From Sphingomonas sanxanigenens DSM 19645 = NX02 (lineage in GTDB: Bacteria; Pseudomonadota; Alphaproteobacteria; Sphingomonadales; Sphingomonadaceae): a DNA stretch of 64,000 nucleotides. This document shows, piece by piece, positions 62,773 to 64,000 of the stretch. Position 1 is the stretch's first letter. The number at the start of each line of letters is the position of its first letter. The notes beneath the pieces are model-generated. The model searched no databases, had not been told where the DNA came from, and worked only from the letters and a program-made list of their open reading frames with translations. The stretch covers positions 3,776,520 to 3,840,519 of the forward strand of contig NZ_CP006644.1 of assembly GCF_000512205.2 (NCBI RefSeq). The letters run 5' to 3'. A program made the position numbers and the translations under genes.

Positions 62773-64000
62773 TCAGGCGGGCTGCGCGAAGGCGAATGCC
62801 CTTCGCGGGAGCAGCAGCGAAAGGCCGACCGTGACGACCGCGTTGACGATGAGTGCCACCAGCCCGCGCTCCCAATGCGGAAGCCAGGTCGAGGCGAGCA
62901 GCGAAAATGCCGGCAGCCAAAGCACGGCGTAGCCGGCAAGCAGCCCCGCCAGCACCGCCGCCGCGCTCGTCCGGCGCAGCAGGAACGCGCAGTAGACGCC
63001 TGGCGCGAGCATGCCGATCGCGGCATAGGCGGACAGGCCGATCTCCACCAGCGATCCGCTCGCCCCGAGCGTCAGGTAGAGGGCGATCGCGGCGAAGCCG
63101 ACCATGGCGATGCGCGAGACCAGCAGTTCGGTCCTGTCATCGATCGACGGGATCAGTGGACGCAGGATATTGCGGCTGAAGATCGAGCCGCAGGTGAGCA
63201 GCAGCACCGATCCCGGCACGAGCGCCAGCAAGGATGCGGTGCCGGCCAGCAGACCCAGCATCCAGGCCGGATACCGTTCCCCGACGAACGCCAGCAACAG
63301 CGCGTTGGGATCCCCGCCGGGTGCCTGCGTGCCGGCAAGGAGCGCTGCGAAGCCGAGCAGGATGATGAAGAAATAGGACAGCGAGTAGATCGGCTGGAAG
63401 ACTGCGTTTCGCCGGATCGTTTCCGTGCTGTCGGCCGAATAGCAGAGCTGGAACATGTGCGGGAAGATGTAGGTGCCAAGCGCCACGTTGATCGCGGAGG
63501 TTATCAGCCAGGTCGTGTCCAGACCGAGTTCCGGCTTGAGACCGGGGAAGCGCATCGCTTCCGGGAAGCGCTCGCTCACGCTGCGAAACACGTCGAGCAC
63601 GGATGCTTCGCCGACCACCCCTGCGATACTCCAGGCCAGCGCCAAAACGACGACCAGCATGAGGATGTCCTTCACCCCGGCGGCAAAGGCTGCGGCGCGC
63701 AGCCCGGCCAGGAAGACGAAGAGCACCATCAGCGCAACGGCGACGCAGGCCGCAACACCGGCGCTTATGCCCGGCCCCGCGGCCAACCGCACCACCAGCG
63801 TGAGCGCCGTCACCTGAATCTGCACGTAGACCACGAGCGCGACGAGGCCCGCGGCCGCGACGCACACGCCCAACCAGGGTGCGCGATAGCGATGGGCAAA
63901 GAAGTCGGCTTGCGTCACCAGCGCATGCCTGCGGCCGTATGACTGGATCAAAGGGGTGAGCCAGTAGCCGACCGATGCCGACAGCGAGACCGAACAAAAT
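62773..64000 (-). CDS. Sodium:solute symporter (SSS family), 5' end outside window
   Basis: At least 409 residues of an SSS-family transporter; the frame stays open to the window edge (SVGYWLTPLIQSYGRRHALVTQADFFAHRY before the first visible start). About ten hydrophobic segments are seen. FFAHRYRAPWLGVCVAAAGLVALVVYVQIQVTAL and PHMFQLCYSADSTETIRRNAVFQPIYSLSYFFIILLG are typical of proline/pantothenate-type SSS members. It probably imports the imino-acid substrate of the operon downstream. Confidence 0.92.
   Translation of the reverse strand, partial: FCSVSLSASVGYWLTPLIQSYGRRHALVTQADFFAHRYRAPWLGVCVAAAGLVALVVYVQIQVTALTLVVRLAAGPGISAGVAACVAVALMVLFVFLAGLRAAAFAAGVKDILMLVVVLALAWSIAGVVGEASVLDVFRSVSERFPEAMRFPGLKPELGLDTTWLITSAINVALGTYIFPHMFQLCYSADSTETIRRNAVFQPIYSLSYFFIILLGFAALLAGTQAPGGDPNALLLAFVGERYPAWMLGLLAGTASLLALVPGSVLLLTCGSIFSRNILRPLIPSIDDRTELLVSRIAMVGFAAIALYLTLGASGSLVEIGLSAYAAIGMLAPGVYCAFLLRRTSAAAVLAGLLAGYAVLWLPAFSLLASTWLPHWERGLVALIVNAVVTVGLSLLLPRRAFAFAQPA

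Overview
The window is a GC-rich chromosomal segment of a sphingomonad-like alphaproteobacterium (inference). The basis is high GC throughout, three TonB-dependent receptors of one subfamily, a glnB-glnA operon, a FecI/FecR pair, many TetR/AraC regulators and secreted glycoside hydrolases. No rRNA, tRNA, CRISPR array, phage or replication origin was recognised.

Layout. 1-1793: 3' end of a DEAD-box helicase, then a small AAA ATPase. 1803-6286: a nest of insertion sequences (IS). An IS3-family element remnant carries a second IS3 element in its terminus, an IS256-family element in its transposase gene, and is cut off by an IS481-family element. 6283-14020: small metabolic and regulatory genes, namely TetR with a SnoaL-like protein, a qorB-like reductase with an HxlR regulator, a flavin-dependent halogenase, a VOC protein and an AraC-GyrI regulator. 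14049-15795: two poorly known genes (one with HEIGH) beside REP-like repeats. 16003-25384: carbohydrate and outer-membrane genes, namely a GH1 enzyme, a CehA-type metallohydrolase overlapping a TonB receptor gene, a double-TetR regulator, and an AT-richer secreted GH42 enzyme. 25631-27434: a divergent SDR/AraC pair. 27522-28912: a second, mosaic copy of the IS3 element. 28994-37445: housekeeping (peroxiredoxin-dioxygenase fusion, ABC-F ATPase, glnA, glnB, map, CinA-like protein, glycosyltransferase). 37479-40103: membrane-anchored MBL hydrolase and a sorbosone-dehydrogenase-like protein. 40200-45217: a partner-switching signalling locus (STAS, MBL, CHASE2-PP2C phosphatase, FecR-domain protein, OmpA lipoprotein, HATPase). 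45195-48921: an alginate-export-type porin divergent from chrB-chrA. 49023-57313: FecI sigma factor, FecR, STN-type TonB receptor, secreted MBL hydrolase and a second paralogous receptor. 57537-64000: RidA, VOC protein, a three-part FAD/[2Fe-2S] amino-acid dehydrogenase, a DHDPS-family lyase and a sodium:solute symporter, resembling a D-hydroxyproline or related imino-acid pathway. Two near-identical palindromic operators lie upstream of its two transcription units.

How parts work together. The FecI-FecR-STN receptor set is a cell-surface signalling cascade, probably switching on the receptor/MBL genes downstream. The 58-64 kb genes would import a substrate, oxidise it to an imine, then deaminate or detoxify the product. 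The 40-45 kb genes have the parts needed for regulated phosphorylation switching driven by a periplasmic or membrane signal. The strongest unusual observations are the IS nest, a 48-nt palindromic in-frame insertion that adds a stop to the IS256 transposase, the mosaic IS3 copies, REP-like repeats beside IS insertions, and the shared operator pair.
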